NCBI GenBank assembly: GCA_944989445.1
Contig: CALYLW010000573.1
Location: forward strand, 182,825-246,824
Length of the DNA: 64,000 bases
Reading direction: 5' to 3'
Source: Ampullaceana balthica
Lineage: Eukaryota; Mollusca; Gastropoda; Lymnaeidae
Under the pieces are notes generated by a model that was given only the letters and a program-made list of their open reading frames with translations, was not told where the DNA came from and ran no database searches. Of this stretch, positions 13,401 to 28,400 are shown in pieces. The first letter of the stretch is position 1. Every line of letters starts with the position of its first letter. Position numbers and translations under genes: made by a program.

Positions 13401-16400
13401 TTTGGAGTAATCCATTTCAGTTTTTTAAATGCCATCATGGCTGCATAAAAAAATATAATTTCAGTGGAGTATGTACACTTATGTGAACGTGTGGGTTTAT
13501 ATTTTTTGTTTATATTTCAGCTTGTTTGAAGCTTACATCAACATCTATAAGGTCACAAAGAAGAAGATTGCCAACACACATACTGAAAGACCTTTCAATT
13601 TCTCTGATATGTATATCTTTGGAAAAATCTACACATTTAGGACTAGAATAGACAAGGTATGAAATTCGGATTCCCATTTTTATATTCCTTCCTTTTAATA
13701 AATTCAAAATGATACTTGGTTAAAATTTTATTTTTAAAAATCAAAGCACAAATACAAATCAGAAATTCAAAATTTGGGTTATGTCGGGGAAATACTTTTG
13801 GGGAGCACCATATTGATGTGAATGTAGAGTTGAGGATCACTGGCTTATCTTATACTTTCCTGGTCTGAATCTTCAGGTTTCCATTTTAATGATTCATTAA
13901 AGATTTCACCCAGCCACATGTTCATCTCATTTAAATTGAGATTAATTATTTTTTTTAAAAACAAGTTTCTGAAATGTCCAATAATTTCCCTTTCAGATCA
14001 TCTGTCTGTTGGATCACTGCAGCCTGTTCTCATCGTTAGATACGTGCACCATAGAAGGCATTGAAATGTCCAATAATTTCCCTTTCAGATCATCTGTCTG
14101 TTGGATCACTGCAGCCTGTCCTCATCGTTAGATACGTGCACCATAGAAGGCATTGAAATGTCCAATAATTTCCCTTTCAGATCATCTGTCTGTTGGATCA
14201 CTGCAGCCTGTTCTCATCGTTAGATACGTGCACCATAGAAGGCATTGAAATGTCAAATAATTTAGATACGTGCACCATAGAAGGCATTGAAATGTCCAAT
14301 AATTTCCCTTTCAGATCATCTGTCTGTTGGATCACTGCAGCCTGTTCTCATCGTTAGATACGTGCACCATAGAAGGCATTGAAATGTCCAATAATTTCCC
14401 TTTCAGATCATCTGTCTGTTGGATCACTGCAGCCTGTTCTCATCGTTAGATACGTGCACCATAGAAGGCATTGAAATGCTGGCAGCAAGATTCAATTCAC
14501 TCTACATCAACCTGAAAAAAAAGGGTTATGATCTTCTCAACTACAAAAACACAGCCTTTGAGGAGGACTTTGAAAAGTTCCAAGAACTGATTGATGATCT
14601 AAAGGTTAAACATGTTTGAATTCTTTTAACAAAAAAATCTCTTATTTCAACACCTCTTCTCACTTCATGAAAAATTAATATTTTCTGATTTGTCATCTTG
14701 TTTAAGTTTTATCCTAGTTAATTATTCTTAAAACTCATGAAAAATGAGAGTCTGCTAGGATTAATTTAAAGTTTCAGTATTTTTTTGGGGCAAGTAATGA
14801 TTTAACCTAGCTCCATTTTATAATCACATACTTTTTTGTTTTACCAACTAATTTGTTTGTTAATTAGATTCAGCTGTTTTTTTTGTTTTACCAACTAATT
14901 TGTTTGTTAATTAGATTCAGCTGCGTAAATTTATGTCAACAACCATGATGAATTTAAAACAAAGCTCGTACAAGTTGGAAATGATGAAAAGGTGGGTGTT
15001 GCCAATAAAATGGAAAAGTTACTTTTACAATAAAATGGAATTATTATTTTTACTATTTTCAGGCTTTGAAATATTTGTCCCTTTTTTATTGCTTGTCTCA
15101 GTCTTTTAAAATATTAGAGTAAACAATTGTGAGCTAAAACAAACTATTCCCTTTTTGAAATAAAGATTTGATAAACTGAATCTTGATTTCCTGGACATTG
15201 AGAAGGGATACAAAGACATCATCTCCATCTATAACGAAGAGCTTGACACCCTCCAACAAGTAAGAATAGTTGAGGTTTTTTTAAAAACTTTTGTATAGAA
15301 ACACAATTGCCCCCTTCATAGCAAGTACTTTTATCAGGCTAACTCACACCCTGTTTGCATGTTATCCATTTACTGATGTCTGTACATAAAATTTTTGTTT
15401 ATAAATCTGTAGTTATGACAATAGTTAATAATTCTTTAATTGCATTACAATATTGTGGTACTTTATACTAATGAACTTTTTATACAAAATATCATCAAGT
15501 TCATATTTGCTAATAGAATTAAAGTGTAACACACACTTAAAAATATACAAAATATCATCAAGTTCATATTTGCTAATAGAATTAAAGTGTAACACACACT
15601 TAAAAATCATAGAAATCAATATTATTTTTTTGTTTACTTTATAAAATTATGAAAATTTACTTGAATGTAGAAAATGTAATGATTGTTTTCTTCCACTGAT
15701 CAGATATATGAGAGAGATAAAGAAGATCCACCTATCCAATGGAATTTTCCTCCAATTTCTGGTAGAATCTACTGGCTTAGACAGATGTTTACACATTTGG
15801 GAAAACCAATATTCACCTTACAGGTTTGGAATTACTTTTATTTTCATTGATAATAAACATTATACATGAGCTACTTTCATATGAGGGTTTCCTTTTAGAA
15901 ACTCTGCAGAGAAAACTTTGAGAACTTAAGACTTTTGTACTTGAAATAACAGCAGTGGATTGAGGCTTGAATTTTATCAAATAATATTCAACATAGAAAT
16001 AAACAATGTATAACAAATTGAATTAATATTTCTCTGAAATTCAGTTTTTGCTTATTCAGGTCTAATGCTAAAAAGGAACATTAAAAAATCAACACTCGTA
16101 ATTATTTTTAATCATATTAATGAGTTCTTATTTTATGACACGTACAAATTTTCTCTCTTTCAGAATCTCCGACCATCTGTAATGAAGACGCCTGAGGGGA
16201 AAAAAGCCACTTATCGCTACAATAAATTTGCCTACGTGTTGGTAAAGTGTGAAATTATATTTCACATTGCTTGGTTTCGTTCTGTAGATGCAGCCCACAG
16301 TTGTAAGTAAGACAAGCCGACACTGATACAATATTTAGTCTACAAACAATTTTTACTATGTTTGTATAAATTGTTTTGTGTTGAAAAATACAGATTTATA

Positions 16401-19400
16401 TTGACAATATGAATTATAGTGTCTCAAAAAATGTACTGCATATGAATAAATGATTCCTTTTGATTAGACAAGATTATACTAGAATTAGAGTTGTCTTATC
16501 TTACTTTGACAACCATGAAACATGACATTTGTGTGCATGTGAGACTAGATAATGTCCGAAGTAAGAAAAACTTTATCTATAAAAAAAATTGTGCCATGAA
16601 AACTTAAACTATTTTTATGTAGTTATTTAAGAAATAAAATATAAAATTTATATTTAATTAATGTTTTTAAAATTAAATTAAATTAGAACCAGTTGCCCAA
16701 TCTTCAGAACTTTTTAGTGCCATTATACAGCACTAACACTCACAAAACAGTTAATAGGTTGATGAGGTTTTGTTAAAATCTAAATGCACTTACCTTACTT
16801 TTGGTCAGACTAGATAAAAATATCAGTTTACTGAACCAAGCAGACAGCAGACAACTTTTCCTGGGCTTAAATTGTTTGTTTCTGACCAAATGTTCATAAG
16901 TTTAATTACCTCAGGTAACCACAAGCAACAACCTAACTATAAATCTTGCCTATGGCACTTATGTCTGATTTGGCTTCAAGTGAAGTACTAAAGAAACTGA
17001 ATTTATACCAGTGAAACAAAGAAATGTTGGGGGGGAAAAAAAGTTTGATTAAAAATTGATTTTGAATCCTTTTAGGTCTGCAAGTCCCAATTTTAGCCAG
17101 AGACCCCACTACAAGGGATCTGATTATCAACTTTGACCCTTACGTGCTAGAAGTGATCAAGGAAGCCCACTACATGGTCAAGTTAGGTTTACAAGTTCCA
17201 CGACAGATCATTGAATTAATCCATTCATGTCAGAATGTGACAACGACATACCGCAAAGTACAGGTTAGCGCAACACAAAATCCACTTCTCAGAAATCTCT
17301 TCAACATTTTAAATGTATGTCTGCTGTTACATAAATAATTCATGTTGAAAACCGTATTCCCAGATGATGTTGCAAGAATACGCCAGTTTGAAAGAGAGCA
17401 TTCCTGACATGTTTATGCCACTCATGCAACCCTCATTATTTAAGGTAATACTTAAGTAATAGTATTCTCATTTCGAAACCTTTACACTTTCACACAAAAA
17501 GAGATATTATGAATTATTGCAGAGCTATTTCAAAAACTTTTGTCATTGTTGATTATTAGAACAAGAATTATATACAAATAATATATATGTGTGAAGAAGG
17601 TCTGCACCTTTTAATATGTTGATCTGTAAGTGTTTGCTTTAGTGACATGTGACAAATTTTACTTATTTGATTAAGAAAATAGCAGATGATTTATTTCATC
17701 TTTGTTTAAGTAGCAAGAATTTGCATCTCAATTGGACTATGATATAATCTCCATAACAAAACGTCTAAACTCTCAGCACATAGGATGGGATGATTAAAGT
17801 GTTTTTGGTGTATTCGGGACTGACTCACTGTGTTGTGTGTCCTAATGATTAAAGTGTTGTTGGTGTATTCGGACTGACTCACTGTGTTGTGTGTCCTAAT
17901 GATTAAAGTGTTGTTGGTGTATTCGGACTGACTCACTGTGTTGTGTGTCCTAATGATTAAAGTGTTGTTGGTGTATTCGGACTGACTCACTGTGTTGTGT
18001 GTCCTAATGATTAAAGTGTTGTTGGTGTATTCGGACTGACTCACTGTGTTGTGTGTCCTAATGATTAAAGTGTTGTTGGTGTATTCGGACTGACTCACTG
18101 TGTTGTGTGTCCTAATGATTAAAGTGTTGTTGGTGTATTCGGACTGACTCACTGTGTTGTATGTCCTAAGGGGCCGTCCATAAATGAGGTCACGCTCCTA
18201 GGGGGAGAGGGGGGTCACACTTTTGTGACGATGTGTGACGAGGGGGAGGGAGGGGGGTTGAAGAAATGTGACGTCACATCAAAAGGGTAACTTTAAATAA
18301 AACTTCCACTGAAATATTTGGTGGCTTACAATTTATTTAATGACTTTTTAAAAAAAAATTTTAATTAAATTTTTTTTTAAATCAGGGCTTCTCAATGTGC
18401 TGGTCGGTAGGCCATCAGACGCTGGTTGGCGTAAGCTATCAAGAGACGAAAATTAAATCTAATTATAATCCTTAAGTTTGAGAACTCACAAGATAAACAT
18501 ATGAAATTGTTACACTGCGTCGTTTGATGTTGACATCAAAGCATTTGTGATGTAACCGCAGCTCCGTCGGCGAACTTTTTTGCCCGTTACCCCAAAATAT
18601 ACAAGTTTATGTGTGAGTTACCCCCCAACCCCCAGACTCTAGGTACTGCTCACATGACTCGGGGATTTGGGGGATCGTTGTTAGCCCCCCCCCCACCAAA
18701 AAAAAACAACAACAAACAAACAAATGCTAATGGTGAGTTTTACAAGCATGACAAGTGTCTAAAAATAATCTGAATAGGATTATGTGTAGATATTTTAAGT
18801 CAAAACGACACGGAATATAATTTTCCTTTAAAAAAAAGGTGGGGGTGGGGGGTGGAATCTATTTGATAGAATTATAAACGTTTTAAGTTTGATATAATTG
18901 TTCGGTTGGTTTTTGGTCAAACGCCCCTGGCCATTCTAGATATAATAATAAATGAGCCCATTTAAAAGTTGTCAAATATTCATTAACTTTATTTAATGCA
19001 TCAAATTCTTGACATCGCAATTCGAGAGGAGCACAAAACAACTTTTTCTTCTTAGCTCGTTTTTAAGGCATTAATTTTAAATATCACAGAAAGGATACTT
19101 GATACAGTCAAGTCATGTGGATTAAGATTATTGTCACTGGTGTCAATATAAATGAAAGTAGGGTGGATTTAGGTGTCTTCGTATAGTACGTAGGTAAGAA
19201 ATCTACATAGGTGTCAAATTTTTCAAAAAATGCCTTTTCTGGAAGGAACCAGTTCAATAATGGGCATATGTTCCAAGCGTTCACGTACACATGACTTATT
19301 TTAATATATCTAGTGGATTGTAGTGGATGTTATATGTCCCAAATGAGTCTGCATTACCGCCAAGCAGGGCTGTCTTAACGCATAGGCCCGTTGGGCATTT

Positions 19401-22400
19401 GCCCGGGGGCCCTCGAGCATAGGGGCCCATAGGAATATCTTTATTTATATAAATTATGTATATATATTTTTTATTTCTGCCGGGGGGGGGCGCACTCTTT
19501 CTTTGCCCTGGGGCCCAACACTATTTCTTTGCCCGGGGGCCCAAATTGGTGTAAAGACGGCTCTGCCGCCAAGAATTCCCTTTTGACCCCAGATGAGGTT
19601 ATTTACACTGTTCGCCGACCTCTTTCTTACGGGATGCCCGTCAGTCAATTGAGGGATTTTTAAAAAATACCTTTTAAAAATAATATTTTAAAATATTTTT
19701 TTCTAAACAAAGACGTTAACCGTGATGATTAACAGTCAATGTTTAATTTGTATTCATTAAAATAAAATATAATCTACGGATTAACACAGTTCGTTTTTTG
19801 AAGGCCGGTTAAACGTTTTGAAAAAAAATGATTCACGCAGGTAATGATATTACAATGTAGACCTTCACTAAATAAATAATAAATACTTAAATGACAATAA
19901 AAGTGATTTGAAACATACTTATTTTCAAATAGAAAATAAGGTTGTTTTTTGTTGTTGTTTTTTTTGGAGGGGGGGGGGTCAAAGCTTTGTGACGTATTTT
20001 TAAAGGGGGGGTCTAACTTTTTGTGACGAGGGGGGGAGAGGGGGTAAAAAATCGGTCAATATCGCGTGACGTCATTTATGGACGGCCCCTAATGATTAAA
20101 GTGTTTGGTGGTGTATTCGGACTGACTCACTGTGTTGTGTGTCCTAATGATTAAAGTGTTGTTGGTGTATTCGGACTGACTCACTGTGTTGTGTGTCCTA
20201 ACAATGTGTTTTTGCATGGAGATCTGTTCTTGGCTGAAGTTTGATGTTTATTCACACCGGTGTTTAAACACAATAAGATAGAAATCATCTTTGAGACATG
20301 CATATCATTCACACTGATGTTTAAACACAATAAGATGGAATCATCTTTGAAACCATGCCATGTCATTCACACTGATGTTAGTGACTTATGGGACAAGAAA
20401 ATCTAGCTGAACAACATTTTGGGAATAACAATATTTGACAAGTTCTCTCTTTTGAACTGACTAATTGTATATATTTGCAACTATTTATTGTTAACTTCTA
20501 TGTGCCTCAAATTCAGATGACAGTTGTTCTAACAATGTGATAGCATTGTGCACATACATTATTCAAGGGAATGCTTTTTTTATATATTTTTCCAAATGTT
20601 TCATTATTTCTTTCATATATTATTTAGCTCTGTTAGTGTGCACAGCTCTTCCCCATCATCCTTGTTTATGAATGGCTAATAGTGATAGCAATAAATTATA
20701 AATGCTTGAGATATCCTATCGGCACCCTCTTGTAAGGAACAGACAATAAAGTCATTAATTATGTAGTACTCTGTAGACTTTCTAAGTTACCTGTAATTAA
20801 TCTCTTATTGTGGTTTACATCACTTTGTCACAGCTAATGATTTTATTTGGACATGACAGATTGACAGCATGATTTTCCCTGCATTGACTGCCATAACCTG
20901 GACATCTTTAGAGACTGGCAATTATTTTAAGGAGCTAGACAAGGCGTTTGAAGATTTTAGTCTCCTCATAAAAACGGTGAGGAAAATTTTAATAAACTTC
21001 TTTTTTTTGTAATAGTAGAGCAATATTTATAAATTTATCTTCATGAAGTAGAAAAAATATAAAACTATATAACCCTCTTGGTAACATGGTTGGTCTGTCT
21101 GTTGGTTTAACAACCTAGATTAAACTCCAGATACATGTGCACAATGGGATTCTTAACAATAGATTCCTTTTAGGAGGAATATTTTATTTTGTTTTATAGA
21201 AATTTAATTATTGTTTTAATAAATCCTTGGTGTAAAAGTGGGTGTTGATATAACAATTAGTATTATTCAGGAGAAGGAAAACGTGAGCCAATGCATGTAA
21301 AGAGTGGAGAGCAAAGCTCTAGTGATGGTGATAAAGTAAACTGTTTACAAAAATGTTTTGTCAAGTATCTTTAGCAGATGGAAAGTTAACACGTTGACCC
21401 TGCTATTGTTTGGTGTGTCTGTGAATGTTAAATATCTGTTGTCATTTGTAGGTGTCTGACATTAAGTACATGCGTATTGATGCCAAGCTTGCACAGATAG
21501 CTGACACACTGCTGTGCTCTCTACCCACTAATCAACCTTGGACAATGGATGAGTTCCTGTTAAATACTAAAGTAAACATACTTTTCAATATCACTAACAA
21601 GTTTTGCAAAAGGCTCAATTTACACTCCCTCTGCCAGATATTGGTTACATATTTAGCAAAGCTAGATCTTTTAATGGCATTGATATATTTAGGCAGGAAA
21701 CCAATACATTTTAGTAGTAGCTTCTAATGGACTTCCTTTAAATTTTATGATAGCAGCTAAATTTGTTTACTTTCACAAAACAAAACTTTAAGGAAAACAC
21801 AATGCACATTGGAGATGAGCTGAACACTCTGAACAAAATGATATGTGACACGGTTTATGAACTCCTGAGGACATTTGTCAACAGTGCTGTTATTGAGTAC
21901 AAGACTTTGGAACGCATGTACATAGATGAGCAGAAAATTGGAGACCCAGAATGTGAGTAAAGAGACAGAGTAAATGTATAAAATATAAACAGGGTATGAG
22001 TTAGCCTGACAGGACGTAACAAAACAGGGTATGAGTTAGCCTGACAGGATGTAACAAAACAGGGTATGAGTTAGCCTGACAGGACGTAACAAAACAGGGT
22101 ATGAGTTAGCCTGACAGGACGTAACAAAACAGGGTATGAGTTAGCCTGACAGGACGTAACAAAACAGGGTATGAGTTAGCCTGACAGGACGTAACAAAAC
22201 AGGGTATGAGTTAGCCTGACAGGACGTAACAAAACAGGGTATGAGTTAGCCTGACAGGACGTAACAAAACAGGGTATGAGTTAGCCTGACAGGACGTAAC
22301 AAAACAGGGTATGAGTTAGCCTGACAGGACGTAACAAAACAGGGTATGAGTTAGCCTGACAGGACGTAACAAAACAGGGTATGAGTTAGCCTGACAGGAC

Positions 22401-25400
22401 GTAACAAAACAGGGTATGAGTTAGCCTGACAGGACGTAACAAAACAGGGTATGAGTTAGCCTGACAGGACGTAACAAAACAGGGTATGAGTTAGCCTGAC
22501 AGGACGTAACAAAACGCTGTTTATATTTGATACATTTACTCATTTCAAGCCTGGTTGCAGTCTCAACCCCAATTATTTTCAAGTAAAGAGACACCTTGTC
22601 TTGAGGTAACCAGGGACTTTTTATACCCAGAGGTCTATTTTGTATTGGAACAGAGACAGATCACGAGAAGTCATTGCAAATGAAAACTGCACACACTTTG
22701 ATTACCTTCAATGAAAGAAAACTGCACACACTTTGATTACCTTCAACAAGAGAAAACTGCACACACTTTGATTACCTTCAACAAAAGAAAACTGCACACA
22801 CTTTGATTACCTTCAACAAAAGAAAACTGCACACACTTTGATTACCTTCAGCAAAAGTAAGAAGCCAATGTGACCAACACAGAGGTGTCACTAGGGTTGG
22901 TGTCACCCAGTGTGGTAGCTCATGGTGTCACCCAGTGTGGTAGCTCATGGTGTCACCCGGTGTGGTAGCTCATGGTGTCACCCGGTTTGGTAGCTCATGG
23001 TGTCACCCAGTGTGGTAGCTCATGGTGTCACCCAGTGTGGTAGCTCATGGTGTCACCCAGTGTGGTAGCTCATGGTGTCACCCAGTGTGGTAGCTCATGG
23101 TGTCACCCAGTGTGGTAGCTCATGGTGTCACCCGGTGTGGTAGCTCATGGTGTCACCCGGTGTGGTAGCTCATGGTGTCACCCAGTTTGGTAGCTCATGG
23201 TGTCACCCAGTTTTGTAGCTCATGGTGTCACCCAGTTTGGTAGCTGATGGTGTCACCCAGTGTGGTAGCTCATGGTGTCACCCAGTGCGGTAGCTCATGG
23301 TGTCACCCCCTCACGACTCATCCCATAGACCTACTTTGAGTCTGCCTGTGCCAAATAATGGGGAAAACAGAATTTTACATTTTGGTGTCACCCCTTGTGA
23401 TGGTGTCACCTGGTGGGGTCTGGACCCCCCTTGTGACGCCTCTGGACTAACATTTTAATTTTTTTTTAAGCTTGTCCAGCTTTGTGTCTCATGATATGTG
23501 AGGAATTTTTCTTGACAATAATAAGTCCTTTTCGTTATCATGTTTCTAGTGGTAAAGACTATGATGACAGCTCACACAATGACAGCCATCTCAACCCTCA
23601 ACGAGGCCGGTGAGCCAGACAGGGGGCCCCTCCCTGAGGACCTGATGACCAGGGACAACTACACTCACTGCTGCATCAACTTGTTTGAAGATTTCAAGTC
23701 CAAGATGATTGACGCCTTGGTCAAGTGTGTGAGGACATCTCTGGCCACTCTGAGAAAACGTTTTCTTGCTGGGTAGGCAGCATTCTAAAACACATGTACA
23801 CAGTTAAATATCTTAAGTTAGGGGTGGGCAAACTGGGGCCTGCCGGCCACATGCAGGCCGCCACAGAGTTTTTTGTGGCCCACCACGACATTCAGAAAAC
23901 CTGCCTTGAAGTTTGATACAGAGCAGTTGTCTCATTAAACTTAATCTATAATTAAATGTGCTAGCAGCTAGAAATATGACATTGGCAGTTATTAGCACAA
24001 TAAATAAATTTAATAAAACTACCAATTTTGTTTAAGTTTTATTGATTGATTTTTATGATACCATTTACACTTCTTCTGAAATGAATGTAATGTTAACTAA
24101 AGAATAAAATTGCTAAAATCTGCTACCCAAAAATGGCCCCTGAACCAAAACAATTGCCCACCCCTGCCTTAAGTGATTATCATTTAAATTTAAGTGACAT
24201 TGGAATGTTATTTTTCTAAGTACATTTGAATATGTCTAGTAACATTTGATGTGGAATTATTGGGGCAGTACTTATGGTAAAATGTGTTTAGGAACATTGG
24301 GAGGATAACAGGCAACAACTCAATGGGCGCCACCCTGGGAGGAGACGAAGACAGCAAAGTCTTTGCTGGGCCATTTTTCGCTGTGGATATCGAACTAGCC
24401 ATTCCTAATGTGGTAAGCTGAGGAGCACATTTGTAGGCTGTTAATAGTTGTTAATTGTTTTTAGTTCAGTTAATATAATTCAAATTGTTTGTGTGAAAGT
24501 GAGTACAGTCTTTTAAACTAAGTAAAGTTATATCAAACCTAAAAATTAGGCTACTCTTAAACTAATTTTAGTTATATCAAACCCAAAAATGCCTGCAATA
24601 AATTGTCCAAAATTGCAAACATTTAAGATATGATGAATGTTAATTTAGAATTGTATCAGAACCTATTTTATAGCACTCTATTTTAAAATTTGAACTTATC
24701 AGCTGTTATTAATTAAATGAGACTTTGCCTTAAATCTATTACTATTGAGTAGCTAATGTTCTTAAACATCATAGTGACTAAAGATTTTTTTATTATAAAT
24801 TATGTGCCCATGGCACAGTGAGATGAGATTTCTAAATGATGGGTGAAATAAGATTGAGGCTTTTGAAATATAAAATCTGAAGATAATTTATGTTTTGTTT
24901 ACATGATCAGATTGCAAATCCTGATGTCTCCAAGTTGGTCATTGCCCTCAATAAAGCTGTCATCCAAATCCTGGAAGTGGGCAAACGAGTAGAAATATGG
25001 GATTCACCCAGTCCAGTCATCTTCAGCAAGCTGGGACAGAAAACTGTCAAAGAGACCAACAGCACAAGTAACTATACCATTCTACAGCTGTCTAGGATAT
25101 AAACTATAGGATATTAGACTTTAAATTTGAGGAAAAAGTATTAGAAAAGTTTAAGTTAAAGCCTTGAAAAATATCCACAATGAATGATATATTAACACAC
25201 ATGGGGAATTGATTAAGGAAATATAAAAAAAATAGATAATTTTACCGGAATTCAGAGTATTAATTATTAGAAAAAATTTATAAAAAAATAATTTTGTCTC
25301 TCAAGTCTCTCTAAGATATATGCTCACATTAAAATAAAGCAATTTATTATCCTCATTTGTGATTTTCTATGTGTCCTTCCACAGCCTTAGTCCTCAAGAA

Positions 25401-28400
25401 GAACTGCTACAAGATCATCTGTGAGAATAAAGATGTGATGAAGTACTCCACACTTGGTGTCATTGCCTCACCCATGGGGGATGAGATCAAGAAGGCACTC
25501 AAACGCTTCTCAGAGTTCCAGTTCATTTGGCAGGACGAGAGGGAAAAGGTTTTACAGGTAACAACACTGTCTAATAATTTTGATTTTTGTGGCTCGGATA
25601 TAGGAAGTAGTCTGGAAAAGGAACCGGTTTTCAAACACGAGGTTGGTAAGAATAATATTGTTCAATGGAGCACTGAGATAAATATAAATGTACAAACTTT
25701 ATAAAACTTGTTAACTTTTCTATGAATGTTATGGAGACTGTTAAAGACAAAACTATAGCTGATTGGTCAATATTTTTTAAAAAGTTGTTATGTCAAACAG
25801 TCTCCAGAATTGTGTCTCACAGAAATTTTTTACTAATTCCTAAATGTACAGGAGTTTATGAAGAGTTCACCCGATGTCTATGAATTCAAAGAACAATACA
25901 CGAGGCTGAGAGCCATTGAAGAAGAAGTGGGAAACATTTCAACTAACATTGTCATTGGTCCGATCTCTCTTAATGCAGGTCAGGCTATTTGATTAAATGC
26001 ACAAATGTTTTCTGAGGTCATTCAATTTAGTATAATGTGTAAAAGTAAAAAAAATAATTAAGAATGCTATCTGTAGTTTATCTTTTCATAAGTTGTGCCC
26101 ACTGTTTGAATTGTTAGATTAGATTTTAAGTGTTTTATTAATGCTTTTAGAAACCTTCTTTAATTCTTATATATTATTAAGATGGATTTCATGATTAAAA
26201 TGTATAATTATTTAGCTTGAGAAAATATGAATGTTTAAGTTCTTAATTAATACAAATAATACTTCTGATAAATAAATTGAAATTTGTCTCTCTCATATGT
26301 TTCCTTATACCCAACAGAACCTCTAAAACTTGCAATTCAAGTAGAGATCGGGGAATGGAAACGTGCCTATGGACGGGAACTGAATAAGATAATGAAAGGA
26401 AGAGTTGATGAGATGACTGAATACATGACTAACCAGACCAAGTTATTAAACAAACCAATCAAAGATTTGGACGATGTCAGAATGGCTATGTCTGGCTTAC
26501 AGTCTGTCAAAGAAAACTACATTAGGATTGATGAAGACATGATTCCAATTGAGGTAATTCCATATGTCAGCAAGCTGGTGGCAAGTGTGCATGCATGAAC
26601 AAATATATTTTCTGAAACATTTAGTAAAGTTCATTGTCTTTTAAAACAAGGATGAGGCTATATTTAGATATTCTTTAAGACAGATGAGGCTATATTTAGA
26701 TATTCTTTAGGACACAGATGAGCCCATATTTAGATATTCTTTAAGACAGATGAGGCTATATTTAGATATTCTTTAGGACACAGATGAGCTCATATTTAGA
26801 TATTCTTTAAGACAGATGAGGCTATATTTAGATATTCTTTAGGACACAGATGAGCCCATATTTAGATATTCTTTAAGACAGATGAGGCTATATTTAGATA
26901 TTCTTTAGGACACAGATGAGCCCATATTTAGAATAAAAAGGGAGCTAGCCTGCAGGTACTCTCTGTCCTCATGGGCCATTAGACCAGTGTGGACCAAGTT
27001 TAGTTAACTTTTATAACATGTGGTATCCGTCAGTCAAGTCTAAAATGAACAGTATGTAGGATAAATAGAAAAGAATAATTATTTTTATTATATCCTCTTG
27101 GTAGTTTGAATATAAATTGAGAGTCCAAACAACATGTCATTGTGTTAATGTTGCACACACACAAAAAAGGGTTTAATTATTTTTTATTATATACTCATAC
27201 TTTGTGGGTCTCCAAGGATGATTAATGTTACACTTTTAGCATTTTTATTTCAGCTTTATGGTAATGTTTATCCATTGTTATCCACCTTATTTATATGTCC
27301 ACTTTATAGCATTATCCACATAATGGGGCTGGGTTACGTGAAGACATATTTACTGAAGGCCTCTGATATTGATTCAGTGAAAGTATTCATACCCTAAAAG
27401 TGAATGACTTCATGATCAAGAGATGATATTTTGTGTTGTAATCTTCTCATTACTGACCTCATCAAGTGTAAAACTTTGCTCACCAGGAAGCCTACAGCCT
27501 CATGTCTCAGCTAGAGATGAATGTACCAAAAGAAGAAACTGACCGTGCTGATTCTTTACGTTACACGTATGAAAAAATGCTGGAAAACTGCGTAAGAAAA
27601 TCAACTTATATCTAAGATCTCACTTCACCTGACATCAGATTTTAAGATCAATTATATGTTGCTTCTTTAATTTGAGAAGAGAAGTAAGAGACGTATTTTT
27701 ACTACCCTCATAATGCCATCAATTAGGCTCTAGATTTGTCATTTTCTGCACCAAATTATCTTCAGTTATGAAAATATTTAAGGAAAAAAAATACTTTCTG
27801 AAGAAATTTTTTGTGTTAATTTGTAAATTTTAATATTAACAAAATTGATAAAACTATTGAGTTTAATAAATAAAAATTATTTATTTTAAAATATCCTGCA
27901 AAAAAAAAGGATAACTTATTACAGGAACAGTTAATGACTGTCATTTAGAATAATTTAAATCTTTGAAGACCACATTAAATTGTCAACTCAATCTAAAATG
28001 TAAAGTATTTAATTAATATTGTCCTTTCATGTAGAGCCAAGTGACTGATGTCCTGATGGAAGTACAGCCCACATTCAAAGAGGATCTGACACTGTCTGTA
28101 GAAATACTGAAAGCTGACATTGCTGTCTTTGTTGCTGACTATGATAAGGTATGAAAGCTGACATTGCTGCCTTTGTTGCTGACTATGATAAGGTATGAAA
28201 GCTGACATTGCTGCCTTTGTTGCCGACTATGATAAGGTATGAAAGCTGACATTGCTGCCTTTGTTGCCGACTATGATAAGGTATGAAAGCTGACATTGCT
28301 GCCTTTGTTGCTGACTATGATGAGGTAGGAAGCCCTAATTAGATCCCTTAGGGGTCATAATAAAAGGTATCCTCTTTAAAACCAAAGAAAATAGATTTAT

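Larger units (their letters stand above)
17791..20201. repeat. 54-bp minisatellite, 9 copies, split by a transposon
   Basis: Unit TGATTAAAGTGTTGTTGGTG plus TATTCGGACTGACTCACTGT plus GTTGTGTGTCCTAA. Seven copies at 17791-18169 and two at 20090-20201; the 1,920-bp element at 18170-20089 lies between them. The 18-codon period makes a spurious 148-residue minus-strand frame. Confidence 0.95.

Noticed and set aside
14419..14619. Separate small gene starting at 14419
   Set aside because: It is exon 11 of the dynein gene; the apparent start is a Leu codon inside the exon.
17706..18152. 148-residue minus-strand open frame
   Set aside because: Created by a 54-bp repeat (18-codon period); there is no start context or family.
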